From the NCBI RefSeq assembly GCF_037176765.1, contig NC_090023.1:199486506-199550505 (forward strand): a DNA stretch of 64,000 nucleotides, read 5' to 3'. The position numbers and the translations under genes are program-made. Positions 11,673 through 24,961 of this stretch are shown in pieces; the first letter of the stretch is position 1, and each line of letters begins with the position of its first letter. Origin of the DNA: Anolis sagrei (Eukaryota; Chordata; Lepidosauria; Squamata; Anolidae). Below the pieces are notes generated by a model. That model saw only the letters and a program-made list of their open reading frames with translations, had not been told where the DNA came from and did no database searches.

Positions 11673-14600
11673 TTAATAGCCCTGCACTTTCTGATATCGG
11701 TATCCCGATTCTCGACTGATGAGATGTTTTACTGCCAAACCAACCAGGAGAACAGCATTCATAACCAGCACAGCAACTGTAAGGATGTACATGCCATTGG
11801 ATTGTGCGTTTTGGCTTTCTTCAGGATAAACTGGAATGGACACATCTGCATATAGAAAGCAAAAGACAAATGGAGAGTTAAAATGTGGTACACAAAGGGC
11901 AAAGCCTGGAAGGTTGTCTGGGGGCCATATTTTCATCCTGAGGTGAGGACCTGGATTTTCTAAAAACACTTTTAGAGAGGTTTCACAAAAGAAAGTATCT
12001 AGTCAAAAAGAAGACTCGTCATTCCTGAAGACTCCAGAAGGTGGAGCTCTCTATCTGAAATACTGTGTTCTGCTGGGTTGGATGTCTGGTAGAGTCCCAG
12101 AGTCACAAAAAAGGACAATTTACTTGTGACTTACAGACTTCCATTTTCTTTGTCATACATTACGCATACACATAAATCCTGTATGAACTCAACAGTATGC
12201 CTATTCAGTCAACTGAATAGAGGAGGAGAAACTGCCTATTGTCAATTCTTAATCTGATTCAAGAAGAGCAGGTAATGTACAGCACCTATGGGTTTCAAAG
12301 TCCCCTGAATCCCCCCATATTTGAAAGAAAGTGATGTGATACTTCATGTTTTTGTAAACTTTTGGAGGAGGCAGGGCAAAATAATGTGGGACACGAAGAG
12401 TGCTTTGTCTGAAGAGAGAATTGCTACTCGTGAAGGCTGCCGACAATGGCTTTTCTTTTTTACCTCTTAGAATATTGTGTTCAGCAGGAATGTGTGTCTG
12501 GCAAGATCTCAAGCAGTATAAAAATATAATTTCAGGGAAAAATCAGCCGAAAATCACATCCCAACATACTCCAAAATAACTTCAGAATCCCTATCACCTT
12601 GCAAATACCTTCTTTTGGCTCTATTTTTCTTCAAAATGATAAGAGAAAGTGCTGTGACCTTACTTTGAAGGAGAAATGAGGAAAAAATGAAGTGTTTTGG
12701 CATGTTCAGAGCATACCCTCTTGCAGAATATTAACCATAAAATTATAGAAAAAGTTTCTAAATCAGTGTTAGTCAAACTAGTTACATCTGCATATATGAG
12801 TGCATCTAAAACAAAGTAAGACTCATTTTATGGTATCCCTACCTGAGCGGCCCATAGGACCATGCTCTTGCTTCAGGCGGAAAGGTCCCGCCATAACTTC
12901 TCCTTTCCATTTGTAGGAAGAAATGTCTCTCTTATGGCGAAAGGCACAGCCTTGCATGCAGCGCGAATTATAATCTTTGCTGTCACAAATTAGAACTTGA
13001 CAGCGCAGGTAAACAGATGAATCGCTCCTCAGGAATTTGAAGGCGTTGAACCTGAACCTTCCGTAATGTTCAAGAAGTGGATAGGCTGCATAGGTGCTGT
13101 CTTTAGCACAGCTGCAATAGATTTCCCAAATTGCATTAACATAGTCAAGTTCTAAATACCCCTATTCAATAATCACAAAGTAATTTCCATATCTTTTCAG
13201 CAGGAGTCTGCAATGTGTGCTTGTTCTTATTGTTTCCTCCAAACAGCATGGAGCAAAAACAAGTCCTAGTGTTGCAAACAATACAACTGATAGTCTAATG
13301 AACAGAGGCTCTAAAATATGCTTCTGAAAGATTCATGTGGCACACAGGTTACTTTTGCTAGCCTCTAATATAGGCATACTGCATTTGACATTTGCCTTTT
13401 CGAGAAGTCAATTTGTTGCCAGCAGTAATTTCTGCCAAGCAATTTGCAGACTGACTTCTAATACTTTTTCTTGAATGATAATGTATTGTTGAAATATTCA
13501 CCAACATAAGCTTATATATCTGAACATGTGTTTGTGTAACTTTAAGTCATTTGTGTTTAGGAGCCCCCAGTGGTGCAGTGGGTTAAACCCTTGTGCCGGC
13601 AGCACTGCTGACTGAAAGGTCAGCGGTTTGAATCTGGGGAGCGGGGTGAGCTCCTGTCTGTCACCTCCAGCTTCTCTTGCAGGAACATGAAAGAAGTCTC
13701 CAACAGGATGGTAAAACATCCGGGTGTCCCCTGGGCAACGTCTCTGCAGACAGCCAATTCTCTCACATCAGAAGTGACTTGCAGTTTCTCAAGTCGCTCC
13801 TGACACGAAAGAAAATTGACTTACCTAAATAGGAAAGTCAAATTTCATGGGGTTTTCTTGTTCAGAGGGAATTTGCCTTTGTCTTCCTCTTAGACTGAAA
13901 AAGTGTGACATCCCATGATCATCCAGTGAGTTTCCATGATTGAGGAGGAATTTGAACCCTGGTCTCTAAAATCACCGGCCCGTGCTCAAACCACTACACA
14001 CTAGCCCTTGTAGAATTATTCTTGATACAGTGTTTGTTTGGGGATTACCCTGCTTTTAATACATGATCTAGAACTTATGATTGCAGGTATTATTTTGTCG
14101 ATATTGATTTTCTTTTTCTGTGGGGAGGAGCTATGTCATTCCACTGACTACTCAAAATTATATTCATTGAAAAGTTGTGTTACTTACCCACTTCTGACCA
14201 AATCATATTTTGGTGATTCCAAATCAGGGTTCGGTGATGCTGTACAAGTATCCACAAACACTAACAGATTGGCATCAGAGGAATGTAGGTTTACTTGGAT
14301 GTAGAGAGTTTGATTCAAGTCTACCTGGTATGGAGACTCAAGTACTGGTGTGGTGAAAAACTCAGATGTATAGAAGGACATGTTGAGGTCATATCTGCCC
14401 TGGGCACTTTCATTAATGCCACCTACATGCTTTGTATTATACATGACTTCTACTGTGGAATTATTTTCCATGATACACTTCACAGTAATTTCAAGATAGT
14501 TTTGGCGAGTGATCACTTCACCAGTGGGGGAGGCAGTGATAGCGTTGTTATAGGAGATGCCATGGTCTTCATTCTATGCAAGGCAGGAATAAAATATGAA

Positions 14601-17390
14601 ATTAACAATGTATTTTAGCTCACATTTTAAAACATTATCATATATTTAATCATTGAACAAAAAGCAGCATCACAGCTACCATGTGCTAGCATTATATAGA
14701 CATGTTTTGTTTCAAATTTTTAAAGAATAGCTGTATCTTTTCAGCTCAGCTTTTTCACCGTTTAATAAATAGCCAGCATTATGAAATGGTTTGGGCACTG
14801 GACTATGACTAGTGACCAGGATTTAAATCTCCACTTGACCATGGAAACTCATTTGGTGACTTTGGCCAAGTCACAGTGTCTCAGCCTCAGAGGAAAACAA
14901 TGCAAAACCTTTTCAAAACAAATCTTGCCAAGACATCCCTGTTCACCTTAAAATTACCAAAGGTCAGAAATTACTTGAAGGCAAAAACCACACCAATGAC
15001 AACAATTTTAAATATAGAAAAGATATTTAAAGGTAAACAATTGAATAGTACAAACATAACTCACACAACAACTTGTTCATTTAATGAAACTGTTAAATGA
15101 ACTGTTGTTCACTTAACAGTAAACCAGTTACGCAATGCTAACTGGTCAAAGATCTGCAGTCTTATTGTCTTATATCAGAATCCATGAGGCTGTGGCTTTT
15201 AATCTCAATTCCCACTAATATCACTAGATCTTAAGTGTTGTTAGGCCTACATTTCAAGATTTATTATTATCTTTTCTAAAGCAAGGAATTGAGTAGTTTT
15301 CAGCTCTGTCTTCTGAAACATTCACATTTCCAAAGTACCTTCATAGTGTTTCCCATGATATGTTTATTATTAACTACACTTGTATGTTTTCTAGAGTCAC
15401 ATTATGAAGCTGTACAGAAGATGAAAAACCTTCTGGTCATTCAATCTTGGATATCATTGAGACATTTAATTGAGTAGAGAAGTCTTGAATGGACCAGATT
15501 AAGGATTCAAACAATGAGATTAGCTTCACATAATAAACTTCAAGGACACTGATAAATTAAAAAATGGGATTTGGAGCAAACTATGAACTTGGACTTTTAA
15601 GTGTTTGGGGGGAAAGTTCACAGTAAATTGATTCAAATCATTTAAGTTCTTTTTTCCTTTTACCATTTTTCTTGTTCCACAGCTGTTGAGTGAAAAAGAA
15701 AATGTCACTGGGTTTAATGTAATAGGCCTGCAAGCCGCGTCATTCAGAGTCAAATCATCTCCATTGTAGCCAAGTGAATCCAAATAAGATTTGCTGAGAA
15801 TCACTGTCATCATGTCAGAAGAACAGTTGAGGGATACTGGCAATGAAAAAAAAGGGGGGCAGGGAATCGAGAAATAACTATGTATATCTATAGTACCATC
15901 TTTTCTTCATTAATGTCCCCTTTATCCCAGTGCTGCCTTAATTTTCAGCAGTATTAAAGGACATTATTAGGATGTCAATTCAACCACATATATTTTTATT
16001 GACAAAAGATAAATAGATATTATATTATCGAAGGCTTTCATGGCCATGTTCACTGGGTTGTTGTAGGTTTTTCAGGCTGTATGGCATATGCTTCTACAAC
16101 ATGGCCAGACAGCTCGTAAAACCTACAACAACCCAGTAAATAGATATTTTTCATTATCATCTGTTACATAAGAAAGGTGAAAAAGTAGGTCTCTTTTTCT
16201 GTCACTTTCATGCTCACAGACACACACTAAAGCTATGTGTACAAACACATGGCTATCTCAAAGCTGAATACTTACATACTTCAGGAGTATGAGTTGCACA
16301 AATGTAGTACAGACCCCTACTGTATTGGAAAAACTGCAACTAAACTTCTACCTCTTTGCCTAGAGACAAAAAAAATGTCAAAAGTCATCTGAAAGAAATG
16401 AGACTTACTGTTGGGTTCTGCTGTTGCAATACTTGTATAATGAGCAGAAAAGCCCCTGTATGAATTGGCATAGTCTGTTGCTAGTACGACAGTCATGACA
16501 TTGGAAGAAGACTGAAATGTTGGAGTTATACGACCACACACTTGTTTGATTAAACCCAAGTCCGTAGTTGCACCATCGTAAATGGCAAGAAAATCAAACC
16601 TGCATTCAGGATCTATTTCTAAACTACAATCAGAAAAGAAAGTAGAATTGCATTGAATCATTAAAAAACAACCTTGCTTGTGACAATACCCCTTGCCTCT
16701 CCTCCAATTATGAGGTGTGTGTAAACATACTTATTGTAGATAGAATAATATATGTAGAAGTTCTTCCCCCAAGAGTTGGAAAAGCTACTTTTTGAACTAT
16801 ATCTTCTAGAATCTTGTTCTTGTAAGCCACTACAAGCCCCAGGGGAGTGGCAGCATATAAGTTCAAATAATAAATAAATAAATCCCTCAGTTAGCAAGGC
16901 CAGGGGCTCTGCTGATGGAGAGCCTGGAAGCTGTACTCCAAAAAGCAGCAAATACAATTCTACCATCATTATCCTTTTCCCCTGGGGTCTATGCTGTTCC
17001 AAACCTATGTTTAGTATTCATACTATTCCTGCGGTACGGGGCAATAAATGATACGGCCTGTCATTCTTCCACCCAGGTTTATTTTTATTTTTTGTAATCG
17101 GGCAGAGCGATTAACACTGCAGTTCATAAACTGGGTTCCCAATAAGTTAATTAGGTTTTCAGAACAGCCCTGTTTAAATCCAACTTTTTTTCTTTTCTTT
17201 TTTCCCCAAGTTATAAAATAATGTTACATACAAGAAACCAAAAATATGAACACAAAATAGGATAATTTCTTATGAATACCACAAACCAAATCCTTTTCTA
17301 ATCAAGCCAAGAAAGTGAGTCCTTCTAGCCTCCTCTAACATTTTGAAATGTACTTGGATAGGAGACTGCCAGTGAAGACCAGGTTCCATA

Positions 17391-17425
<35 letters not shown>

Positions 17426-20400
17426 GCTTTATTTTTTGTATCCTGCCTCCATCTCCCTGAAGGGACTTGGGGCGGCTTACATGGGGACAAGCCTGATCAA
17501 CATAGTTAAAATATGGCACATTAAAAATCATAAAACAGCCTCATAAAGAATTTAAAACAAACAGATACACAACACAATATAAAAAGGCTATATTTCCAGA
17601 GGAAAGAATTGGAAAACCACCTGTGAGTATTCCTTGCCTAAGAAAATCCTATGAAATTCACAGGTGACTTGATGGCACACAAACAATTAATTTTAAGCCT
17701 CCCAGAAGAGGTATTTGCCTTTCCTTTGAAGGACAATTAGCATTCCCATCAAAGGCCAACCTAATTCTCTTGGCCAAATATTCTTTGTAGAATATTCTGT
17801 ATGTTTTTATTCATGGCTTTTAAAATCTTCCTTCACCAATACCAGCTTAATCACCTCATCAGTGGCTTTTGCTTCTAGTCCTTAAAGAAACCAGATTATA
17901 GAATAAATCAAGTAAATAAGTAAATTAGATGGGACAGCTCCAACTTCTGTCCTGCTTGTTTTCACAACCCCTTTAAAGAATTTTGGAATCCAGTGCCAAA
18001 AATTATTATTTATATTGAATCACATTTAGTAAAACATTAACATCTACTCACAAAATTTCACTGAAAGTTAAATTTATCCTGGTATTTGGTTCTGTTTCTA
18101 TATGCCAGACACAGTATGCAAATTCAGGATGTGGCTTGGGGTAGTTGGGGCTGGTGAATGATCCATCTGGGCCAGTAAGGTAGCCTCCACAGTCTTTAAT
18201 GGTAGCTTTAAAAAGAAGACATTTTCCAAAATATACATTAATTAGCAAAGGTTTTTAAGAATAGCTGAGTTCCTTTCTTACTCATTCCTACTTCCATTGG
18301 TGGTGTAGGAGCTTAAGACTTTCTAAACACCATGCTATTTGCAGTGGCATTTTGAAACTCAAGAGCATAGGCTCCAATCACTGAGGTCGAGAAATGGATG
18401 GGGATGACACAACCAATGATAATGGCAGCAAAGTAAAAGAACAACCCCAAAACGTCAACAGAAGAAGCAGCACTCTCAAGCAATGTTGGTAAGTACATTC
18501 AGGGCAAGGCTTCCATGCTTATCTTCTGCTAAATCTGGCCTTTGCCATTCAAAATGGTTTAAGAACACCATACAACTTTGGTCACATGGGAACTGTTTTC
18601 CAAAGCATTTCATTGATGCATAGGAATCAATAGGAACCACGAAGGAGGAGTATTGGCATTGAAAATAACAATGCCATTCAGTCTTCCCAATACAGGAATG
18701 TAACTTCTATCATTTTAGACAAAATGGGAAATCATTGGGGGGGGGGGGGGGGGAGTCCACCAATATCTAGAGTCTAGCACATTTCCCTTTCCCTAATGTA
18801 GATACTTAAATTTTAGTAAGACAAAATGGGTGGTGACAAGCCAAAACAATTCAGAACTATCCTCTGAATTTCCTGATTCATTCTAACCCAAAGCTATGCA
18901 GATATGTCTAGTGGATAATACTGTTATTTGTGGGTTTGGCTTTTGTTAATTATTCACAGATTTGATTCTAACGTTCTCTCTAGGACTCTTAAAGTACTTC
19001 AGTGTAATTCTATCATTAACCACAGAGTTGTGCTGGACATCAGAGGAATTCCTAGTGAGATGTTCTTTCAGGTTAAACAAAGTAGTGATTTTTTATTAAT
19101 GGTTTTTCACTTTCACAGGATCCTGCGCCCCTAATCCTATCAAACATGGAAGGCGGTCTATAAACAGCACTAGGAAAGTACTGTATTTTTAATATATACC
19201 CTCTGATTAGGTTTCCTATCCTGGATGCTCATGATTGGGTAGCCATGAGAATCAGTAGACCTAGAAGAAGCACAGTTTAGATAAAATATATCTCAAATTT
19301 AGCTCTCCTAGCTGGAATTCTTATGTTGCTGCTGAGGCAGAGCTTTGAGAATCCTTCACAAAATTGAATGCTTTTGTATATGCATTGAGGAAACTGACAT
19401 AAGACAATGATTTAAGACATACACATTACAGAGGGGTGGTTGTATGTTTGTCTGTTACGGCATCTATGATATTCTTGACTTGTAGCGCACTAATATTAAT
19501 AACTAATGTGGCATCTTAAGCATGGACTTTACTAGTCCTAACCAAGAATGATGGGCAAGTGTCTCACTAAATTATGCCTGATTGGGTCAATCTCTGTGAT
19601 TGATCTGGGAGGCTTTTGTATTTGAAGCTCATAAAAAAGGGCCCCACAAAAGTTTGGTGTCAGTGTAACAGCTTTAAAGATTTTTTTCCCCCCAATTCAC
19701 AGTACTGATGGTAGTTATTTTTCAATCAGTCTTTTAAAATCCCAAGCAAATTATAATCTGGTAGACATGGGTAGGTTCGCTTAGATGTGGCAGAATTTGG
19801 AAAAAAAACTTGGAAGGTTTTGACTTCCGAAGGGACTTCCGCCACATTTCCATGAGTCGGAAGTCCCCTATAGTTTTGACTCGCCTTGGGCCATTGATTT
19901 CAGTGGCTCGGAAGTCTAGTCGGAACTATGATGAAGAGTTTTTAATGAAAGTAAGCCTGCTAGGAGGAGAAGTCTAAGCTGCTCGCCTCCCAGCCAATCA
20001 GGGTTTACATTTTGGGGAGGGGTTACCAGTGTCTGGCAGCCATTGCTGTTTATAAACCCAAGCACATGTCTGGAAGGCTCATTCCAGCCCAAGAAAGGGA
20101 TGAGGGAGGTTGGCTTCAGTTTTGTTGCTGCTGCTATTCTGTTGGGTGGGTGCATGGGTGGAAAGGGATTGGAGGAGCCAAAGGAGGTTTGGAGAAGGAA
20201 GGAAGGCAGACGGGAAAAGGAAGGGAAGTTCTTGAGAGAGGAAGGGAGAGACAGAGAAGAGAAAAAGAAAAAGAAGAAGGAAAGTTTGTTTGGGAGAGTG
20301 GGAGAGTGAGAAATTAATAAAGTGATTTTTGGAAACTTCTTTTTTGGTCACTTAACTATTTTTTATTGGGGTGTCTCCTTTCTTTCTGGAGTATGTTTTG

Positions 20401-22530
20401 GGGACTTGACGCTACATTTCCCAATGTTGCTGGACTTCAGCTGCCCAAGGGCTTCAGATACCCAAGCCATTTCGTCGTGTGTTTCCTCTCTCTCTCTGCT
20501 TTCTGGGTGGTGTTTTGGGGACTTGACGCTACATTTCCAAAGGGAAACAGTTCTTTTTATGCATTTTTGTATGGGCTTTCTGGCATGAAAGATTTATTCA
20601 ATTTTGTAATAAAGAAGTTAGTCAAAACTTTTAAAAATTACCAAAAAAAAACCAGAAGATGTATTAATACATCTGAAAGTTCGGGGGAATGATTGCCTAT
20701 TACCTTATGTCATTCCTGAGAAAATTCAAGGAGGTCGCTCTTTTATTTTTTTTCTTAAAAAAAAATATTTCTGCAGTTCTTTAAAAAATTCTTTAAAATC
20801 GACAGATCATCTGAACATTTTGAAATTTGTTATGCTAACAGAGGAGGATGTGTTTTACCACTATAGCAAGTCCCATCAGAATTGGTCTACAAATTAGGCC
20901 GGGAGATACCTCTGAAGTGTTCCTAGTGCCACTGTTGTTTTTCTCCTATGGTGCACATGCGTCTGCCATTAATGAATCAATTCGGAAGTTTCAGAAGTTT
21001 CAACCTTTTTTGGGAAAAAATTGTAAGTGACTTTAGAATTAAACCACTAGCGCCCCCTACCTTTGGACATGGTTTAAAACCATTTTTTAATCGCCCAAGC
21101 CTATAATCTGATTAATGTTCATATAAGTTTCATTCGGTTTCAGAGCTATGACTTGTGAATGGTTCTCAAAAAGAAGTCAGTTTGATGATAACTTACATAA
21201 ATCAGGTGTAATGTAGTAATAAAATGCAAACACATTCCTTGTGAAATCTGTGGAGTCCGTTAATAGGCGAAATGTTAGGGTTCCGGAAGTTGAATGAAAT
21301 ACTGGAACAGATTCGTGGCTATTGCACACTCGCCCCAGGAGAGGTGCAGCTGTTGAAGGACCATCATACACTTCAATAGTTTCATTGTCACATGTGGATG
21401 AAGGATCAAGTCTAGGAAGAAAAAGATCCAATTAATTATTGCAGTGATGTGATGGTGATGAATCTGATCTGCAATTACAGTTTCATGTGTCCGCTGCCAC
21501 CGCAGGCCTATGCTGGCTTTCCCTCGCCATGAGCCTCCGGCAGAAGACAACCCTCAAGCCCAGAGAGAAGAAAGCTCTCTCAAGCTACTACAAAAAAGGA
21601 GTGGTCTTATACAGCAAGTATATCCTAAACACTCAATTTTAGATGGAAAAGTTGGAGGTTGCCTTATACCTCCAGTCGTCTACTACGCCGGAAAATACGG
21701 TAGTTTATCGGACATTGCTTCTTTTCTCACAGACCACTGAAAGGATACTCACTCAAAATAAGAGAAAATTAATCGGATAGTTTCATTTTTGTTATTGTCA
21801 TTTGCAGTCATCTCTCTCTCTATTTGCCAGGTACAATTTTCATTTGCACCAGCTGAAAATGGCAGTGCTCCATAACTCTTTACCAATCGGTCACCACATT
21901 GACCATATCCTGTTTTTAGAAAGTGAATAATAATTGGTTAATCCAGTAAATGTATATAATCTTGGGCTAAACATTTCAGCTCAGCCAGATTTGATCAAAC
22001 ATCCAATATAATTTGGTATATAATATATCTATGTTTGCATCTTTTTGGATTTGGATTGTGATGGTCAAATATCATATGCTTTCCTTATTCCTGGATCTTA
22101 ATTCCTAACCATTAAACTCTCCCAGCATTCTCCATAAAATTTCAAATATGACAATTATTAAACACTATTAAAACATCACATATTAAAAATAACATCTACA
22201 TTTTCATTTTTCATCTATTATTTTTATGTTTCAAGACACAACCCAGGTTAATTCAGCTGCCCTCGGCTCAGTTGTTTTCAGTGATAACATTAATCCTTTT
22301 CTCAAACCACTAAAACATTTATTTAATTAGAGCTGTTAAACTGAATTTTCCTTAACTTATATTGTTAGCATTTCAAGAGATATAGTGATTTTAAACCTGT
22401 TACATATTAATAATTTGTGGCTTTAAAAATTATGCCTTATTTTCATACCTTGGATTTTTACCAGCTTATTTTCAGCAAAGGCCCAACCAAAGAAAAGTGC
22501 CAAGAACACGCACTGCCTGAACGCTATCAT
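11673..22530 (-). CDS. CUZD1: CUZD1, CUB and zona pellucida-like domain protein 1
   Basis: Nine exons on the - strand, in order: 22530-22449, 21909-21753, 21411-21197, 18205-18052, 16623-16409, 15836-15664, 14573-14188, 13111-12843, 11845-11673. They join to 1824 nt, 607 aa plus stop; human CUZD1 is also 607 aa as I remember it. Exon 1 is a signal peptide (MIAFRQCVFLALFFGWAFA, cleavage likely before ENK). Exons 2-3 encode CUB1 (about 30-150), exons 4-5 CUB2 (about 155-272; CGGYLTGPDGSFTSPNYP is diagnostic), exons 6-8 the ZP domain (about 277-516, Cys-rich, with FVDTCTASPNP and QVLICDSKDYNSRC). A furin-type RHKR lies at 519-522, the external hydrophobic motif MAGPFRL near 537, and a transmembrane helix at about 569-589 before a short basic tail. 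The family consists of type I membrane ZP proteins of secretory epithelia (pancreas, uterus). All splice phases agree. The stop is at 11673-11675. Confidence 0.95.
13560..13815 (+). mobile_element. Squamate tRNA-SINE in CUZD1 intron 7
   Basis: 'gagcccccagtggtgcagtg' head, 'cagcggtttgaatctgggg' B-box region and the 'tctcaagtcgctcctgacac' tail. Confidence 0.85.
16026..16140. repeat. Small foldback repeat
   Basis: 'actgggttgttgtaggtttt' (from about 16050) is the reverse complement, with one gap, of 'aaaacctacaacaacccagt' ending at 16137. Same family as 46843-47042. CUZD1 intron 5. Confidence 0.75.
17388..17560 (-). mobile_element. LINE 3' tail, antisense, with (AAT)n
   Basis: (ATA)n followed by 'gcctccatctccctgaaggg' and 'acttggggcggcttacatgg', the same tail family as 885-1166. 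Confidence 0.7.
18737..18753 (+). repeat. Poly-G run
   Basis: About 17 consecutive G in CUZD1 intron 3. Length is likely unreliable in the assembly. Confidence 0.8.
19762..21103. mobile_element. 1.34-kb non-autonomous hAT element in CUZD1 intron 3
   Basis: Ends TAGACATGGG and CCCAAGCCTA are imperfect inverted repeats. Flanking 8-mers taatctgg (19754-19761) and taatctga (21104-21111) match 7 of 8. The interior has a CCAAT (19993-19997) and a TATA-like tttataaac (about 20049), possibly a relic transposase promoter, then purine-rich sequence. No transposase frame remains. The right end is 94 bases from CUZD1 exon 3. Confidence 0.75.
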
Positions 22531-22563
22531 TTTGGCAAAAGTGGATTGTGATGTTTTCTAACC

Positions 22564-22571
22564 CTTTTATA
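22564..22571 (-). promoter_or_regulatory. CUZD1 TATA box
   Basis: On the - strand the sequence reads TATAAAAG, 34 bases upstream of the CUZD1 ATG at 22530. This implies a very short 5' UTR or a start codon near the cap site. The duplicated exon at 24919 has the same layout with a degraded box. Confidence 0.6.
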
Positions 22572-22995
22572 TCATTACTCATTGTATAATTGTGCCAATT
22601 TGCATGGTCCTATAACTGTTTGCATAATCTTTGACAATTTTTCCAGCACCTTTTGCTTGTCAGAGATAAATATGAGAAAACCCACACATGTTGAATTCTT
22701 TGGCATACATTTGTTCATACTTATCATTTAAAATAAATTATTCTCTCTTTTAATAAATAATTAACTTGTAAGAGTAAATGCCTAAACCTAGTTTTTGTCG
22801 CTACTGAAATCCATGGGGCTTATATTATTTTAATATAAAGGTATATTCATTTTAATGGGTCTACTCTAGCTGGGATTAAAGATGGATTTAACTCAGTCTA
22901 TATATGTCCTAAATCCTTGTGACTGGTGTGTAAATGGTACAACAATAATACCTAAATACCCCAAAAGCACCAGATCTCATCGGATCTTGGAAGCT

Positions 22996-23140
22996 AAGGG
23001 CCCTTTCACACAGCCACATAACCCAGAATATCAAGGCAGAAAATCCCACACTATCTGCTTTGAACTGGGGTATCTGAGTCCACACTGCCATATATAAGCA
23101 GGTAATGTGGGGTTTTATTTATATGTGTGGAAGGGGCCTA
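22996..23140. mobile_element. Palindromic hAT-type MITE
   Basis: 'gggccctttcacacagccac' at the left and 'tgtgtggaaggggccta' at the right are inverted. The interior 'aatcccacactatctgcttt' is shared with other copies. Confidence 0.65.
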
Positions 23141-24337
23141 AGAAGGACCAGCCCTGATTTGTACTTAATAACAACAACAAACAACAACAACAAAACTTTA
23201 TTTATATTCTGGCCTTCTCACCCCGAAGGGGACTCAGCGGGGATCACAGTACTTATAATTCCACTTCGTATAGACAATACACAAACAGACAGAACAGAAG
23301 GAGGTGGTTTGTTTCAGGTGTTTTTAGTGCCATGGAAGATTGGGCTCAAGTCCAGGGGGTGCTGTTGCTCCCTCAGGACTACCTCCTTCCTTTTCCTGAT
23401 CTTCTTTCTTTATGGCATCGTAAAACACCTCCCTCGCTTTTAACTGTACCTAATTTCTCCAATCACAGCTAAAGCTGTTTTCGAATTGCCTAGGAAACAA
23501 TGAGCTAGGTTGACAGTTGGCAGCTCACGCCAACCCGGGGCTTTGAACTGGCAACCTTTTGGATTGGAGTCTGCCAATTAAATCCAGATGCTGTTGTCTA
23601 TATTTCAAAGGAAGAATCTGATAAAACTACCTCTCAGTAGTCTCTTTATCAGAAAACCATATTACATTAATGGGGCTGTCATGAGTCGACAGGTGACTTG
23701 AAGGCACAGTCCATATAATGTGTGTTTAAAAATAGCATAAGCCAGACCTCAATATTTTCCCACTTTATCCTTAAGAGGGAAGGTGGTAAGAAGGGCTGGG
23801 TACACTACACACAAAGACTTTCCTGTTACATGTTGTGATCTCCCCTTTTCATCCTTTTTTAGGAAGTACTACAACATCAAGGTAGCTCACTGGCGTGTGT
23901 TGAACAAATGTCACACTAGCACAATTATAGAATTGATAGTTTTTGACAGGAGATCTACAATGGGGAAAATAGCATCATCTTCTTGGGAAATAGAGAAATA
24001 AAGATGGAATCAGGGAAACGTGAGGAAAGCCCATGACAGAGATCGAAAACTGATCCCACTATGGAAAGGTAAACAGGAACAATTCCTATAAGCATAAGAT
24101 CAATGGTGAAAGGCAACAATATAATCCCAGTGATTTAGCAATGCTATAATCCTGGCTTCAAATCCAGCTAAATGTGAATGTTTTACGTCCTATTGATTTC
24201 AGTGGAGTAATTCTCACACATCAATTACTCACAGTTTAGTCAGTAGGACACAAATGGTTAAATTGTTAGGTTAGTTCATATGCATGAATTATTTTGTGGT
24301 TACCAGCCCAAGACACTGTGTCCTGAACCACTTCTTA

Positions 24338-24560
24338 GGATGCATTTACATCCTAGAGTTATTGCAGTTTGATGCCACTTTAACTGCCATGCCTCAATGC
24401 TATGGAATTCTGGGATTTGTAGTTTGGTGAAGCAACAGCCCTCTTTGGCAGAGAAGGCTGAAGCCTTTGTAAAACTACAGCTCACATGATTCCATAAGAC
24501 TGAGCCACGCAGTTGAAATGATGTGAAACTGCATGAATTCTACAATATAGATGCACCTTT
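24338..24560. mobile_element. MITE-like repeat
   Basis: 'aatgctatggaattctggga' followed by 'tttgtagtttggtg' recurs in diverged form at 59970-60170. Ends near 'ggatgcatttacatc' and 'atagatgcacc' suggest terminal inverted repeats. Confidence 0.5.
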
Positions 24561-24837
24561 ACAGAATTTTCTTTGCTAATTACAAGACTTACTTTTCAGG
24601 GAAGTATGCTATAGGGCTTAGCTTTACACTCTGCAGTTTAGTGATGTCTATAGAGGAAGCATTGGAAGTGAATGTTTTGTCACAATTCAATCTTTTTCTT
24701 AGAGGTGTTGGATCCTAAGAAGACCTACCACTGAACAGCACACTTTAAAATTTTAAGCAAATAAGATGGTATCACGACTTTCATATTAATTGTGCATAGC
24801 TTCACATTGTTAAAAATATGACTCAGGTCTTCCATAC

Positions 24838-24919
24838 CTTGTAATTTAACCAGGTTATTTTCAGGAAGAGTCCAAATGAAGAAAAGTGATAAGAAAACAC
24901 ATTTTCTGATGGTTTCCAT
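24838..24919 (-). CDS. Duplicated CUZD1-like first exon (signal peptide)
   Basis: An 82-nt open segment starts with ATG at 24919 and ends in a GTATGG donor at 24837. Length, splice phase (1) and layout equal CUZD1 exon 1 (22530-22449, donor GTATGA). It encodes METIRKCVFLSLFFIWTLP then ENNLVKLQ, against MIAFRQCVFLALFFGWAFA then ENKLVKIQ. Homology extends into the 3' intron side and about 200 bases upstream. Because the phase matches, it could splice to the CUZD1 exon 2 acceptor at 21909 as an alternative first exon. It could equally be the remnant of a lost CUZD1 paralogue: no second copies of exons 2-9 are visible between 22.5 and 28.8 kb. Use in RNA is unproven. Confidence 0.7.
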
Positions 24920-24953
24920 TTTTGGTGAAGATGCATCAGTACATGTTCTGACC

Positions 24954-24961
24954 CTTTTACA
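24954..24961 (-). promoter_or_regulatory. Degenerate TATA box of duplicated first exon
   Basis: The - strand reads TGTAAAAG followed by GGGTC, aligning with TATAAAAG-GGTTAG upstream of CUZD1 exon 1. Distance to the ATG is 35 bases versus 34. One change at the second base makes it a poor TATA element. Confidence 0.45.

Larger units (their letters stand above)
22531..24837. other. Spacer between CUZD1 exon 1 and its duplicate
   Basis: Contains the exon 1 promoter (upstream to about 22720), a palindromic MITE at 22996-23140, a LINE tail with (CAA)n at 23165-23290, and a small inverted-repeat element at about 24338-24555. No second copy of CUZD1 exons 2-9 is visible. Confidence 0.6.

Noticed and set aside
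18313-18498. 61-codon - strand frame with two hydrophobic stretches (YFAAIIIGCVIPIHF) in CUZD1 intron 3
   Set aside because: Could be a fragment of a membrane-protein retrocopy, but I recognise no family and it does not fit CUZD1 splicing; left unassigned.
20012-20317. 101-aa + frame inside the 1.34-kb hAT element
   Set aside because: Low-complexity Glu/Arg/Gly content from a purine-rich tract; no transposase motifs.
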